Numbered from the stretch's first letter, positions 26,473 through 35,780 are shown. The stretch: 64,000 bases of DNA from Parabacteroides johnsonii DSM 18315 (GCF_025151045.1 NZ_CP102285.1:4154001-4218000), one strand, 5' to 3'. Program-made: numbers and translations. Notes: generated from the sequence alone by a model not told the origin.

Positions 26473-27462
26473 TTGTATGATGGTACTAACAACAAAAAAT
26501 TGGTTGTCAGCACTCAATACAAGACCATCTCAGGTGAAGATCTGGATGCTCGTAATGACATGTTCATCGTTAAACCGCAGGCAGCTCCTGCCTCTTACAA
26601 ATCTCTGCCTAAACACGTGCGTATCCAGGCTATCAATGGCGACTATGCTGCTGTTAATGCAAAGAACCAGGCTATCGCAGTTCGTGAAGGCGACTTGAGA
26701 GCTGATGCTTATGACAACTTAGACTTTATTTTCTGGTTGGATACTGCTCATTATGACAATGCTGCTCCTTATACTTACTATATCACGAAGGGAGTTAAAG
26801 CAACTGAAGAAGTCGCTGCAAGCAGACTGTATATGTGGAATTCTGTAGACTCTGCTGCTGCAAAGGATGCAAACAAAGAACTCCCGTACATCTATGGTAC
26901 AGGTGCAAACCGCGTTATGTTCCGCACAGCTTCTATCATGGCTCAAGATACATTGTTGGTCCCGACTTTGGATGCTGCAGCCAAGATCGACACAGTTTCT
27001 GTTGCAGCCGGTAAATCAGCCGATGGCTTGAAACATGATGTTAAAGCAGGAGTTAAGAACTTCCAGTTTAGTTTCGAATTTGCAAGTAAAGATTCTGAAA
27101 ATGAATATAATATCGTGTGTCAGAACAACAATGGTAAGAATTATGTTCATAACATCAATGGTGTATTGGCAATGGGTCCGAAAGAGGATGCAGTAGTTGT
27201 AAATGTTCTTAATGTTTCAGCAGAAGACGAAGAAGCTACCGGTAACGAAACTATCACAACTGACGGTGTGAAAGTGATCGCATCTGAAGGCCAGGTTGAA
27301 ATTACCGGAGCTGCTGGTAAGAAGGTTGTTATCAGCAATATCTTAGGCCAGCCAGTTGCAAACACAGTTCTGACTTCCGACAATGCAACGATCGCTGCTC
27401 CGGCAGGTGTAGTAGTTGTGGCTGTTGAAGGCGAAGCTGCTGTTAAGGCGATTGTGAAATAA
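26473..27462 (+). CDS. DUF6383-like protein C-terminal part, probably 5'-truncated
   Basis: The open frame begins at a TTG with no signal peptide; the first ATG is at codon 29 (DMFIVK). The sequence reads like the tail of a large exported protein: repeated beta-rich segments, then a compact C-terminal ~80-residue domain (GVKVIASEGQVEITGAAGKK and VISNILGQPVANTV...VVVAVEGEAAVKAIVK) typical of secreted Bacteroidota proteins with a sorting-like end. I know this C-terminus from Parabacteroides proteins called DUF6383, which are usually much longer. The frame stays open for 17 more codons upstream, up to a TGA at 26419, with no sensible protein sequence. It is most likely cut off at its 5' end by rearrangement. 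Confidence 0.6.
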   Translation: MYDGTNNKKLVVSTQYKTISGEDLDARNDMFIVKPQAAPASYKSLPKHVRIQAINGDYAAVNAKNQAIAVREGDLRADAYDNLDFIFWLDTAHYDNAAPYTYYITKGVKATEEVAASRLYMWNSVDSAAAKDANKELPYIYGTGANRVMFRTASIMAQDTLLVPTLDAAAKIDTVSVAAGKSADGLKHDVKAGVKNFQFSFEFASKDSENEYNIVCQNNNGKNYVHNINGVLAMGPKEDAVVVNVLNVSAEDEEATGNETITTDGVKVIASEGQVEITGAAGKKVVISNILGQPVANTVLTSDNATIAAPAGVVVVAVEGEAAVKAIVK

Positions 27463-27496
27463 GATTGAATTTATAATCAAATAATTCTAAAATGTT

Positions 27497-27550
27497 TGGC
27501 CGCGTGCCGTTCAACCGGCAATTACCCTGTGAGAGGAGAACAAGCGGCCA
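27497..27550. other. Compact two-stem element downstream of the DUF6383-like gene
   Basis: TGGCCGC (27497-27503) pairs with GCGGCCA (27544-27550), enclosing a smaller stem, TGCCG/CGGCA (27505-27520), and an unpaired GAGAGGAGAA stretch. No T-run follows, so it does not look like a terminator. It could be a structured RNA or an mRNA-end fold. Nothing else is seen in the 27463-27620 gap. Confidence 0.4.
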
Positions 27551-27625
27551 GATTTAATATTAATAATACTAAAGTATATTGAATTTAAAAGTTCATGTAG
27601 CCTTTCCCCTGTGAAGGACAAGGGC

Positions 27626-27671
27626 ATACAAAAAACAAGCCCCCGAAGATGATTACCGTCTTCGGGGGCTT
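27626..27671 (-). terminator. Terminator of the ATP-grasp-like gene
   Basis: AAGCCCCCGAAGA (27637-27649) pairs with TCTTCGGGGGCTT (27659-27671). On the minus strand it is followed by GTTTTTTG, so it serves the gene that ends at 27746. On the plus strand the T-run is weak. Confidence 0.82.
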
Positions 27672-27745
27672 CGTTGTCTATCTCTCCGGTAGATTGAAAA
27701 TGCCAGGTATGGGAAATCCGATAACCCTAGTGATACACGCAAAGG

Positions 27746-28954
27746 TTAGAAAACCAGAATATAAGCCCTGTACTTAGTCTCTCTTGTGACTGGGCAGAGA
27801 GAAATATATCCTTCTCTTATTTTTCCATCTTTCATTTCAAGTGGATAAGCCTTTTTCATGAAGCAGTGTTGTTCGTAGGCTTCTCCCGGTTTGTTTGTGT
27901 AGGTGATGCGCATGTCTCCCCGGGCGTTGGGAGCCAGGTATTTTTGGCTGATGCGCAAAGCGACCATCCCCATTGTATAGCGCATGTTCACTTCTATACA
28001 AGGGTGTATGGCGAATTCACCGTTTGTTTTTCTGCGATAGACCAACATGTCCACGCCCAGATAACCGGTATAGATGTTTCCATATATCTGCCGGATTGCC
28101 TCTCCGACAGCTTCTTTCAGTTGCTGGAATTTGTCTCCGAAGTTCTCGACGAAGAAACTTTCCAGATAGGCCTGTTCACCCAATACGTTTCCGGAATAAG
28201 CTCCTTTCTTTTCAGCTCCGAATACGGAAAGCCCTTCATAGCGTACGTTCCCGTTTCCGTCCGAATAAAACTCCATCGCGAAATCCTGGTGTTTGTCCAG
28301 TGCACATTCTATGCTGACACATCCCTGCTTGTTAAGTGCCCCCTCGATCCAGACACGGTCTTTTGCGGTCAATTTGCGTTCCGGCAACCAGAGCAGTCCC
28401 CTGCCGGAAGACGAATAGGGAGTCTTCAGCACGAAAGGAGCATTTTGGAGGATCAGGTATTTTTCCACTTCCCTCACTTTTTTGCAGAATTTAGGCGACA
28501 CCGGCACGTCCATATCAGGCAGGAGTTCCCGTATTTTGTCCAGACACCCGGCTGCTGTCTGACGGCTTGTCAACCGTGTGTATTCTTCTTTCCATTCCGG
28601 GATCGTAAGGTTCAGGCTGCCGCTCTTCCGGAGTTTTTCAAAAAGGGAATGGCTGTGCGGGGAAAGTCCCCAAGGAGCAGCTTGCATTTCGGGTAGGTTG
28701 TCCTTCTGCTGTTTGATCTCCTTGCGTGAGATTAGCTTGGCGAACGGTCTGAGCTCCTTCGGTTGTAAGGAGAAGAAACGTGGCGAAGCGATCTCTTCCG
28801 TAAAAACAAAATCTTCCGGGTCCGCGTACCAGACGGGAAGATAGGATAACTCCCTGATCATCCTTTGCACGTTTGCTGGCGGAGTGTAATTTTCAGAGCC
28901 TTGTAGTATGGCGGTTTCGTGTCCTGGATTGAAAAAATGTATTTTAGATTTCAT
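27746..28954 (-). CDS. ATP-grasp-like protein of unknown substrate
   Basis: The 402-residue protein starts MKSKIHFFNPGHETAIL. The middle has APFVLKTPYSSSGRGLLWL, a Gly/Ser-rich nucleotide loop after a conserved Lys, and later IEGAL, YTGYLGVDMLVY and HPCIEVNMRYTMGMVA. The Glu and Asn of EVNMR fit the metal-binding ExN motif of ATP-grasp ligases. The start and end do not match any ligase I know. Similar proteins exist widely in Bacteroidales and have no assigned role. No signal peptide is present, so it acts in the cytoplasm. Confidence 0.7.
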   Translation of the reverse strand: MKSKIHFFNPGHETAILQGSENYTPPANVQRMIRELSYLPVWYADPEDFVFTEEIASPRFFSLQPKELRPFAKLISRKEIKQQKDNLPEMQAAPWGLSPHSHSLFEKLRKSGSLNLTIPEWKEEYTRLTSRQTAAGCLDKIRELLPDMDVPVSPKFCKKVREVEKYLILQNAPFVLKTPYSSSGRGLLWLPERKLTAKDRVWIEGALNKQGCVSIECALDKHQDFAMEFYSDGNGNVRYEGLSVFGAEKKGAYSGNVLGEQAYLESFFVENFGDKFQQLKEAVGEAIRQIYGNIYTGYLGVDMLVYRRKTNGEFAIHPCIEVNMRYTMGMVALRISQKYLAPNARGDMRITYTNKPGEAYEQHCFMKKAYPLEMKDGKIREGYISLCPVTRETKYRAYILVF

Positions 28955-28976
28955 ATTTTAGTTTGATAATAGGATG

Positions 28977-29082
28977 TACCGGACGCAGATAACGCAGAAT
29001 ACGCAGATAAACGCAGACTTATTTATTGATTGTCAATAATATCTGCGCTTGTCTGCGTATTCTGCGTTATCTGCGTCCGGTA
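28977..29082. repeat. Palindromic intergenic repeat, core-only copy C
   Basis: The element runs from TACCGGACGCAGATAACGCAG to CTGCGTTATCTGCGTCCGGTA. It is an almost perfect ~45-bp inverted repeat with a short A/T-rich loop. The outer GAGG.TGTG.CAAAT ends of copies A, B and D are missing. It lies between two minus-strand genes. Confidence 0.85.
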
Positions 29083-29098
29083 AAACCGTTTTGAGATT

Positions 29099-31012
29099 TT
29101 ATTCGAGGTTTTCGTCGATGGCATCGATCTTTTTAATGATGAGTGCCATCTCGTTTTTCAGCTTGTCGATCTTGCGTTCCATCTCTTTGAGCAGGCCACC
29201 GCCGCCTTTGGAGGAGATGCTCAGGAACCCGATGTTGTTTTCGTAAGTTTGAAGTTCGTTCTTCATCCGTTCGTACATACGCATCAGTTTCTCCCGTTCG
29301 CCGTATAGTTTGCCTTTACCCCGTTCGCCGTTGCTCATGTCGCTGAGGTTGCTGCGGAAAGTCTGCATCTTACGGTCGTTCTGGTCAACCTTGAGACGGT
29401 CGAATTGTTGGTCGACTGCTTCGTGATATTCCTTGTAAACCTTGTCTTTCTCTTTGAAAGGAACATGACCGATCGTGTTCCATTCTGCCATATATCCTTT
29501 CAGGACAGCGAGTGCTTCATCATGGTCGGCTTCGTCGAGCGTGTTGATCTTTTCGATCAGAGCCTTTTTAGCAGCTAAATTCGTTTGCTCTACGCTCTTT
29601 TGGGAAGATGCGTTCTTGTTCTTCTGTTCGAAGAAATAGTCGCAAGCCGAGATAAAGCGTTTCCAGACGGCATCGGAATGTTTGCGGGCTACCGAGCCGA
29701 TCGTCTTCCATTCTTTTTGCAAGGCGATCATTTTTTCGGTTGTGCTCTTCCAATCCGTACTGTCTTTCAATGCTTCGGCTTTTTCGCACAAGGCTTTTTT
29801 CAGTTCGAGATTCTTTTCCATCTCGTCCTTTATATTCTTGTAGAATTCGCTTTTGCGGTTGAAATAAACGTCGCAGGCGGCGCGGAAACGTTCGAATATC
29901 TTCACGTTCGATTTTTTCGGGGCGAAGCCGATCGTTTTCCATTTGTCCTGCAGGGCAATTACTTCCTTATTCTTTTCTTCCCAGTCTTTGAATGATTTCA
30001 AAGCCTGGAAATCGATGTTTTCTATCTGCTCGCAAATGGCAGTCTTGGCTTCCAGGTTTTCCTGTTCTTTCGCTTTCAGTCCTTCGAAATGCTCCTGATG
30101 GCGTTTGTTGATAATCGTGGAAGCGGCTTTGAAGCGGGACCACAGGTCTTCGCGCAGTTCTTTCGCTACCGGGCCGATTTCGCGCCATTGCTGGTGTAGC
30201 TTCTGAAGCTGATGGAAAGCGGATACGACATCCGGTTCCGTTTGCAGTTTCTCGACAGTTTCGCAAAGAGCCGTTTTCATTTCTAAGTTCTTCTTGAAGT
30301 CGTAGTCGCGGAACTGGTTATTTATCTTGATGATGTCATAGAACTTCTCGCTGTATATCTGATAGTTCTTCCACAGTTCGCTGACATGCTCCTGCGGAAC
30401 GGCTTTCACTTCTTTCCATCTCTGCTGGATGTCCTTGAAGTCGTTATATAGTTTGTTGAAATCTTCCTGGCTTTCAGTCAATGCTTTCAGCTGGTCGATC
30501 AATTGGAGTTTCAAGGCATAATTGGCTGCTTTGACCCGCTCTTCTTCGGCAAGGATAGCAGCCCGTTTTTCTTTGTAGACGTTGAGCAGTTCTTTGATCT
30601 TGCTTTCGGTTTCGTCTTCGGGGGCGACAAAATCCTTTTCTTCACCGCCGGCTGTAAGGAATGCTTTCTTCAATTCGTCCACTTCGCTCCGGTGGATTTT
30701 GTAATAAGCCTGTTTGAGTGCTTCCACCTCGTTGCGTGTCGTGTCTGCCGCCGCTCCTACCAAACCGGTCAGTTTCTCCAGAATTTCTTCTTTCGACAAT
30801 TTTCCCGTGGTCGCAACGGTCTCTTCACCTGCCGCAACTTCATCTGTTTTGACTTCTGCTTCAGATGTTTCTTCTGCTGCAACTCCGGCGTCCGGTGTTT
30901 CGTTTGTTACAACTGCCTCCGCCGTGTTTTCCGGTGTTGTTTCCGGAGCTTTAGTTTCTTCCAATTTGCCGTTTTCTTCGGTTGGCAAATTAGCTTCGTG
31001 AGTGTCCTTCAT
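29099..31012 (-). CDS. DUF349 repeat protein
   Basis: The start is taken at MKDTHEANLPT; an ATG four codons upstream is also possible. Residues ~1-90 are acidic and low in complexity (Glu/Thr/Ala). Five DUF349 repeats follow, each with a W-K/R-x-[IV]-G/P pattern, for example LQKLHQQWREIGPV, LQDKWKTIGFAPKK and LQKEWKTIGSVARK. The C-terminus (~550-637) is a coiled coil (REKLMRMYERMKNELQTYEN). No signal peptide is visible. DUF349 proteins are cytoplasmic helical proteins of unclear function. The acidic tail and repeats suggest a scaffold. Confidence 0.9.
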   Translation of the reverse strand: MKDTHEANLPTEENGKLEETKAPETTPENTAEAVVTNETPDAGVAAEETSEAEVKTDEVAAGEETVATTGKLSKEEILEKLTGLVGAAADTTRNEVEALKQAYYKIHRSEVDELKKAFLTAGGEEKDFVAPEDETESKIKELLNVYKEKRAAILAEEERVKAANYALKLQLIDQLKALTESQEDFNKLYNDFKDIQQRWKEVKAVPQEHVSELWKNYQIYSEKFYDIIKINNQFRDYDFKKNLEMKTALCETVEKLQTEPDVVSAFHQLQKLHQQWREIGPVAKELREDLWSRFKAASTIINKRHQEHFEGLKAKEQENLEAKTAICEQIENIDFQALKSFKDWEEKNKEVIALQDKWKTIGFAPKKSNVKIFERFRAACDVYFNRKSEFYKNIKDEMEKNLELKKALCEKAEALKDSTDWKSTTEKMIALQKEWKTIGSVARKHSDAVWKRFISACDYFFEQKNKNASSQKSVEQTNLAAKKALIEKINTLDEADHDEALAVLKGYMAEWNTIGHVPFKEKDKVYKEYHEAVDQQFDRLKVDQNDRKMQTFRSNLSDMSNGERGKGKLYGEREKLMRMYERMKNELQTYENNIGFLSISSKGGGGLLKEMERKIDKLKNEMALIIKKIDAIDENLE

Positions 31013-31121
31013 ATTCAATCGCATTTAGGAAAAGGATAAATGTATCCTATATCAAGTCACAAATTAAAGTAAATATTTTGGGATTACAGCATTCGGGAGC
31101 AAATAATTTGCAGGTAGATGT

Positions 31122-31166
31122 CAAAAATAGGCACGGATTCGACCAAATTCGGTGAAATCCGTGCCT
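31122..31166 (-). terminator. Terminator of the oadG-oadA-oadB operon
   Basis: AGGCACGGATT (31129-31139) pairs with AATCCGTGCCT (31156-31166). On the minus strand the hairpin is followed by ATTTTTGA. Confidence 0.85.
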
Positions 31167-31186
31167 AAATATAATCCTGTTTGAAA

Positions 31187-32422
31187 TTATCCTAAGAACG
31201 AGATCAATACGCCAGCAGCTACGGCGGAACCGATAACGCCGGAGATGTTGCTGGCCATGCAATATTGAAGTACATGGTTTTTGGGATCGTATTTCAAGGC
31301 TATCTCATTCGCAACGCGGGAGGCCATCGGTACGGCGCTCAGTCCGGTCGCTCCGATCAGCGGGTTGATCTTCTTCTTCGTAAAGAGGTTGAACAGTTTG
31401 ACGAAGAGAATGCCTCCCGCAATGGAAAGGGCAAATGCCAGGAAACCACCGATTACGATACCGATTGTCGTGAAGTTCAGGAACGCCTCGGTCGTCATGG
31501 TCGCACCGACCGATAACCCTAAGAAAATGGTCGCTGCATTCATGATGCTGTTCGAAGCGGCGTCGAACAGGCGGAATGTATTGGTTCCGATCTCCTTGAC
31601 CAGGTTACCGAACATCAGCATACCGATCAACGGTACTGCACTCGGAACGAACAGGGCCACGACCGTCGTCACTACGATCGGGAAGATAATCTTCAAAACA
31701 CGCAAGTTCTTGATCTCCGTAGTGGACGGATATTTCTTTTCCTGCTCCTTCATATTGATGGACAGCTCTTTCTTTGAACAAAGCAGCTTGACAACCAACG
31801 GGATGATAACCGGAACCAGTGCCATATAGGAATAGGCGGCAATGGCAATCGGCCCTAACAGGTGAGGAGCCAGTTTGATGGTTGTAAAGATGGCAGTCGG
31901 TCCGTCCGCACCGCCGATAATCCCTAAAGCAGCAGCTTCCTTCGGCGTGAATCCCATCAGGATGGCTACCAGCAGCACGGTGAAAATACCCAGCTGGGCG
32001 GCCGCCCCGAATATGGACAAACGCAGGTTACGCAGCATCGGCCCGAAATCCGTCAATGCCCCCACACCCATGAAGATGATAGGAGGAAGGAACCCGGTCT
32101 TGATCAGCATATAGTAGATGAAATTCATCAGCCCCAACTCATGCGCAATGTCATGGAGCGGCATATCCCAAATGTTCTTCATCACCCCGTGCACGTTGAT
32201 CATGCCGTTTTCGTCGGCCTGTATCACCCCCATATCGCCTCCGGGGAAGTTGGCAAGCAACACGCCGAACGCGATCGGTACGAGCAACAACGGTTCATAC
32301 TGTTTTTTGATACCCAAATAAAGCAGTATGAACGCAATGGCATACATGATCAAGAACTGCGGTTCAGCAATGATGTTGCTGAACGCAGTCATCTCATATA
32401 GATTTTGAAATATCTCGTTCAT
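31187..32422 (-). CDS. oadB: Sodium-translocating decarboxylase, beta subunit
   Basis: The 411-residue protein is a polytopic membrane subunit. Signature segments are MGVGALTDFGPMLRNL, GIIGGADGPTAIFTT and the C-terminal NPLIGATGLSAVPMASRVA, which contain the Asp and Ser/Asn residues that bind Na+ in OadB/GcdB. It removes CO2 from carboxybiotin and exports Na+. Its start shares one base with the oadA stop (TAATG), so the two are coupled. Confidence 0.93.
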   Translation of the reverse strand: MNEIFQNLYEMTAFSNIIAEPQFLIMYAIAFILLYLGIKKQYEPLLLVPIAFGVLLANFPGGDMGVIQADENGMINVHGVMKNIWDMPLHDIAHELGLMNFIYYMLIKTGFLPPIIFMGVGALTDFGPMLRNLRLSIFGAAAQLGIFTVLLVAILMGFTPKEAAALGIIGGADGPTAIFTTIKLAPHLLGPIAIAAYSYMALVPVIIPLVVKLLCSKKELSINMKEQEKKYPSTTEIKNLRVLKIIFPIVVTTVVALFVPSAVPLIGMLMFGNLVKEIGTNTFRLFDAASNSIMNAATIFLGLSVGATMTTEAFLNFTTIGIVIGGFLAFALSIAGGILFVKLFNLFTKKKINPLIGATGLSAVPMASRVANEIALKYDPKNHVLQYCMASNISGVIGSAVAAGVLISFLG

Positions 32423-34332
32423 TACTGTATCGTCATTAATACGTCATCTTCAGAAACCGCGTCACCGGAAGCTAAGCAGATCGCAGTGACTGTTCCGCCA
32501 AATTCCGCACGTACGGCATTATAGGTCTTCATGGCTTCCACATAGCAAAGCACGTCGCCTTCCTTTACTACATCTCCCACTTTCACAGGCGTGTCCGAAG
32601 CTCCTTTCACTAAGAAAAATTTACCTTCCAGCGGCGAGAGCACTTCTTTGCCGGCACCGGCCGGAGCCGTAGCGGGAGCGGATGTCGCGGCTGTAGCAGC
32701 CTGTGTTTCTGCCGGGGCGGTATTCGCCGTGTCTCCGAATGCAACGGTCACTTTGTAGGCCTGGCCGTTCACATCGACGGTCATGACCTGCGGAGTTGTC
32801 GGCATGGCCATTGTCACACTGGCCGGGGCAGCTGGTGACGGAGTGTCGACCGGTTGGGCAGCCGCTTGCTTTTCAGCTTTTCTCTTGGCTACGTCGGCTT
32901 TGAATTCCACTTTGGCCTTTCCCGAACGGTAGGCTTCGTATTGTGCCGGGTGCATGGCGTATTCGAACAGTTCTTCGTCGTCTTCGCCTGTTTCCCATTG
33001 TTTTTCGTTCATCAGCTTGCGATACTTGTCGAGTGCGTCAGGATAGTTGTCCTGCGGGTTCCCTTCGAAGAATTTGCGTCCTTCGGCTTTCGCTTTCTCG
33101 ATAATTTCGGGAGCCAACGGACCTGGCAGACGTCCGGCTTTACCTAAGATCATGTCCCAGATATCGTCGGCGATCATGCTCCAGCGGGCTTTCCCTTTCT
33201 CCATCTGCATCACGTTCATGAGCGCCAGGTTCTTGACATACTGGCTGAACGGGGTGACCAATGGAGGATAGCCGACACGCGGCCATACATAAGCCACTTC
33301 GTCGAACAGCTTGATCAGCAATTGATCTTGGCTCATGAGCGGCTTGTTGTTCTTGATATTGCTCTTGTTGATGGTCTCCAAGTTCTTTTCGAGGTCGGAC
33401 ATCAGGCTTCCCATCATACCGCCCGGCAGCCCCGGACCGATCAGCAACGAGTTCATCAAACGGTTCTTCGGGCTGATATACAAACCGAGGAAGTCATCCA
33501 TGAATTCCTGGATCAGGCTGCGGACTTTCATATACGCCTCCATGTTGATCTCCGATACTTTATAGCCGGCATCTTTCAGCATCGCCTGCACGGTCAGCAG
33601 GTCTGCATGGCCTGTGCCCCACGAGAGCGGTTCCATGCCTACGTCGATGTAGTCGCAACCAGCGTTGCATACTTCCAAAATCGAAGCCACATTGAATCCG
33701 GGGCCGGCATGGCTGTGATACTGGACCGGGATTTCCGGATGCTTGGCCTTGATGTTGGCGACGATCTGTCCTAAAGAATGCGGACGGCCGATACCGGCCA
33801 TATCCTTGATGCAGATCTCGTCTGCTCCCAGCTCGATCAGTTCCATTGCCATCTTGGTGTAGTAGTCCACCGTGTGGATCGGGGAGTGGGTGATGCACAA
33901 TGAGCATTGCGAGATCATCCCTGCCGCTTTCGCATATTTGATGGAAGGAGCGATGTTGCGTACGTCGTTCAAACCGCAGAATGTACGGGCGATATCTGTT
34001 CCCTGTGCTTTCTTCACCTGATAGAACAACTGGCGAACATCGTCGGGTACGGGACTCATACGCAGGCCGTTCAGCGCACGGTCCAGCATGTGGGTTTGTA
34101 TGCCGGCTTCATGGAACGGTTTCGTCCATTCGCGTACGGCTTTGTTTGGGTTTTCACCGAATAATAAGTTTACTTGTTCGAATCCTCCGCCATTGGTCTC
34201 TACGCGGGCGAAGCATCCCATCTCGATAATGGCCGGTGCCACCCGTGTTAGCTGGTCTACGGTGGGGACATATTTTCCGGCAGATTGCCACATGTCACGG
34301 AAGACCAAACTAAATTTGATTTCTCTTTTCAT
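32422..34332 (-). CDS. oadA: Biotin-dependent decarboxylase alpha subunit (oxaloacetate decarboxylase type)
   Basis: The 636-residue protein has a carboxyltransferase TIM barrel (residues ~1-310) with FRDMWQSAGKY, CIKDMAGIGRPH and YHSHAGPGFNV (metal His-x-His). A PYC/OADA conserved domain (~310-470), an Ala/Pro/Thr-rich linker (~500-570) and a biotinyl domain with EAMKT (biotin Lys near 602) follow. FRDMWQSA differs from the FRDAHQS of classical OadA, so the keto-acid substrate (oxaloacetate or another) is not certain. It takes CO2 from the substrate onto biotin and passes it to OadB. Confidence 0.9.
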   Translation of the reverse strand: MKREIKFSLVFRDMWQSAGKYVPTVDQLTRVAPAIIEMGCFARVETNGGGFEQVNLLFGENPNKAVREWTKPFHEAGIQTHMLDRALNGLRMSPVPDDVRQLFYQVKKAQGTDIARTFCGLNDVRNIAPSIKYAKAAGMISQCSLCITHSPIHTVDYYTKMAMELIELGADEICIKDMAGIGRPHSLGQIVANIKAKHPEIPVQYHSHAGPGFNVASILEVCNAGCDYIDVGMEPLSWGTGHADLLTVQAMLKDAGYKVSEINMEAYMKVRSLIQEFMDDFLGLYISPKNRLMNSLLIGPGLPGGMMGSLMSDLEKNLETINKSNIKNNKPLMSQDQLLIKLFDEVAYVWPRVGYPPLVTPFSQYVKNLALMNVMQMEKGKARWSMIADDIWDMILGKAGRLPGPLAPEIIEKAKAEGRKFFEGNPQDNYPDALDKYRKLMNEKQWETGEDDEELFEYAMHPAQYEAYRSGKAKVEFKADVAKRKAEKQAAAQPVDTPSPAAPASVTMAMPTTPQVMTVDVNGQAYKVTVAFGDTANTAPAETQAATAATSAPATAPAGAGKEVLSPLEGKFFLVKGASDTPVKVGDVVKEGDVLCYVEAMKTYNAVRAEFGGTVTAICLASGDAVSEDDVLMTIQ

Positions 34333-34356
34333 GATATTCTATATGTATAAATGCTA

Positions 34357-34638
34357 TTATAATTTCTCGATCTTGACGACTTTCCCTTTTCCGCCTGTCA
34401 TAACGCTTACAGCCGATACGATTGCGGCGGTTGCCTGGTTCGTAATGCCGGCAGCCGGTGCAGCAGTCTGCCTTTGTGGTGTCGTTTGTTTTTTAACGAT
34501 AATCTCTTCGGGCGCATATTTGTTTACCAGTACGATCAGGCCCTTCCCAAGATAGATAACGATCATCAGGATAGCAAAAACAGTGGTCATTCCTACGATC
34601 ATTAACAAAAGTCCAGTTTCTATGTTTTCCATACTCAT
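34357..34638 (-). CDS. oadG: Sodium-translocating decarboxylase, gamma subunit
   Basis: The 93-residue protein has one N-terminal membrane helix (GLLLMIVGMTTVFAILMIVI) followed by GKGLIVLVNKYAPEE and a short Ala/Thr-rich tail ending VVKIEKL. This is the layout of OadG, which anchors the alpha subunit and helps assemble the complex. It is the first gene of the operon, 24 bp before oadA. Confidence 0.88.
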   Translation of the reverse strand: MSMENIETGLLLMIVGMTTVFAILMIVIYLGKGLIVLVNKYAPEEIIVKKQTTPQRQTAAPAAGITNQATAAIVSAVSVMTGGKGKVVKIEKL

Positions 34639-34778
34639 TTATTGACGGGAAAGCGTGCGGTTGGTGTGGCTGGCACAATCCTTCCCAAGTTAAAAATTCA
34701 GCTACAAAATTAGAAAAATGTCTGAAACTCACTTATAGATTCTTCATAAAAAATATGAAAAGGGTTCGGACTTTTCGT

Positions 34779-34786
34779 ATCTTTGC
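34779..34786 (+). promoter_or_regulatory. Probable -7 element of the TPR gene
   Basis: TATCTTTG followed by C fits TAnnTTTG and lies 28 nt upstream of the TPR start. No clear TTTG -33 element precedes it at the usual spacing. Confidence 0.45.
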
Positions 34787-34814
34787 CTCCCTGAAAACAA
34801 TTTGTAATTAAATC

Positions 34815-35780
34815 ATGGGAAACTTCTTTACATCACTATTCTCTTCCTCTAAGGCAGCAACGCCCGAAGAAGAAAAAAGCAAGAACGATCAGAAAAATTT
34901 CGATATTCTGAAATATGATGGTGTCCGCGCCCAGAAGATAGGGCAGGTGGCGTATGCCATCAAATGTTTTACCGGAGCGTTGAAGTTACAAGAAGATTTC
35001 GAGACGATGACGTATCTGGTCGCTGCCTATACGACGGCGAATAAGGCAGAGGACGCGCTCGAAGTGCTGAACCGTATGGTGGAGCTTGAGCCGGACCATA
35101 TCAATACGCTGCTGACAAGGGTGAACGTGCTTTTCATGTTGGACAAGGATGCGGATGTGATCGCCGATTGCCGGCATATTCTTGAATTGGAAGAGACGAA
35201 CCATCTAGCTTGGTTCCTGATGGGGAAGGCGAAGCGGACGACTTCCGATCCGCTGGGGGCTATTGCCGACCTGACGAGAGCGATTGCTTTGAAAGAAGAT
35301 TTTACGGATGCCTATTTGATGCGTGCCCGGATATTGTTGTCGATGCAGCAGGCGACCGAAGCGCTTCCCGATGTGGAAAAAGCCATTACGCTGGCTCCGG
35401 AAGAAGAAACATCCTACCTGCTGCGCGGTCGTATCCATGAAGCGATGGGAAATATCGACGCTGCTACGGCCGATTATCAGAATGTGTTGGAACTGAATCC
35501 GTTCAACGACGAAGCGATGCTGCTGGTCGGCCAGCTCCTGATCACACAGGGACGTTTGGATGAAGCGATCACTTTCTTCGACGAAGCGATCGACCTGAAG
35601 CCGGATTTCGGCAAAGCATACGCCGAACGGGGGCGTGCCAAGAACTTGAAAGGGGATAAGGAAGGCGCTTTCGAAGACCTGAAAAAATCCATCGAACTGA
35701 ACCCCGAAGGCGATGAGGCCCAAAAGTTGGAAGGGCAGCATACGAACTTCAACGATATGTATAAGGGAGGGATCTTCTGA
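34815..35780 (+). CDS. TPR-repeat protein, 321 aa
   Basis: The protein has no signal peptide. After an acidic N-terminus (residues 1-30) it consists of about eight TPR repeats, such as NHLAWFLMGKAKRTTSDPLG, FTDAYLMRARILLSMQQATE and FGKAYAERGRAKNLKGDKEG. It is a protein-protein interaction scaffold of unknown partners. Its last 180 bp exist a second time at 36898-37077, on the far side of an inserted cassette. Just past its stop, a 28-bp copy of the gene end (ATGTATAAGGGGGAAATCTTC, 35784 on) is repeated in tandem. Confidence 0.9.
   Translation: MGNFFTSLFSSSKAATPEEEKSKNDQKNFDILKYDGVRAQKIGQVAYAIKCFTGALKLQEDFETMTYLVAAYTTANKAEDALEVLNRMVELEPDHINTLLTRVNVLFMLDKDADVIADCRHILELEETNHLAWFLMGKAKRTTSDPLGAIADLTRAIALKEDFTDAYLMRARILLSMQQATEALPDVEKAITLAPEEETSYLLRGRIHEAMGNIDAATADYQNVLELNPFNDEAMLLVGQLLITQGRLDEAITFFDEAIDLKPDFGKAYAERGRAKNLKGDKEGAFEDLKKSIELNPEGDEAQKLEGQHTNFNDMYKGGIF
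35601..35780 (+). repeat. 180-bp direct repeat, left copy (3' end of the TPR gene)
   Basis: This stretch encodes PDFGKAYAERGRAKNLKGDK to the C-terminal MYKGGIF. It matches 36898-37077 with, by my count, two base differences. The copies flank the AbiEii-type cassette like the ends of an insertion. Confidence 0.95.
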
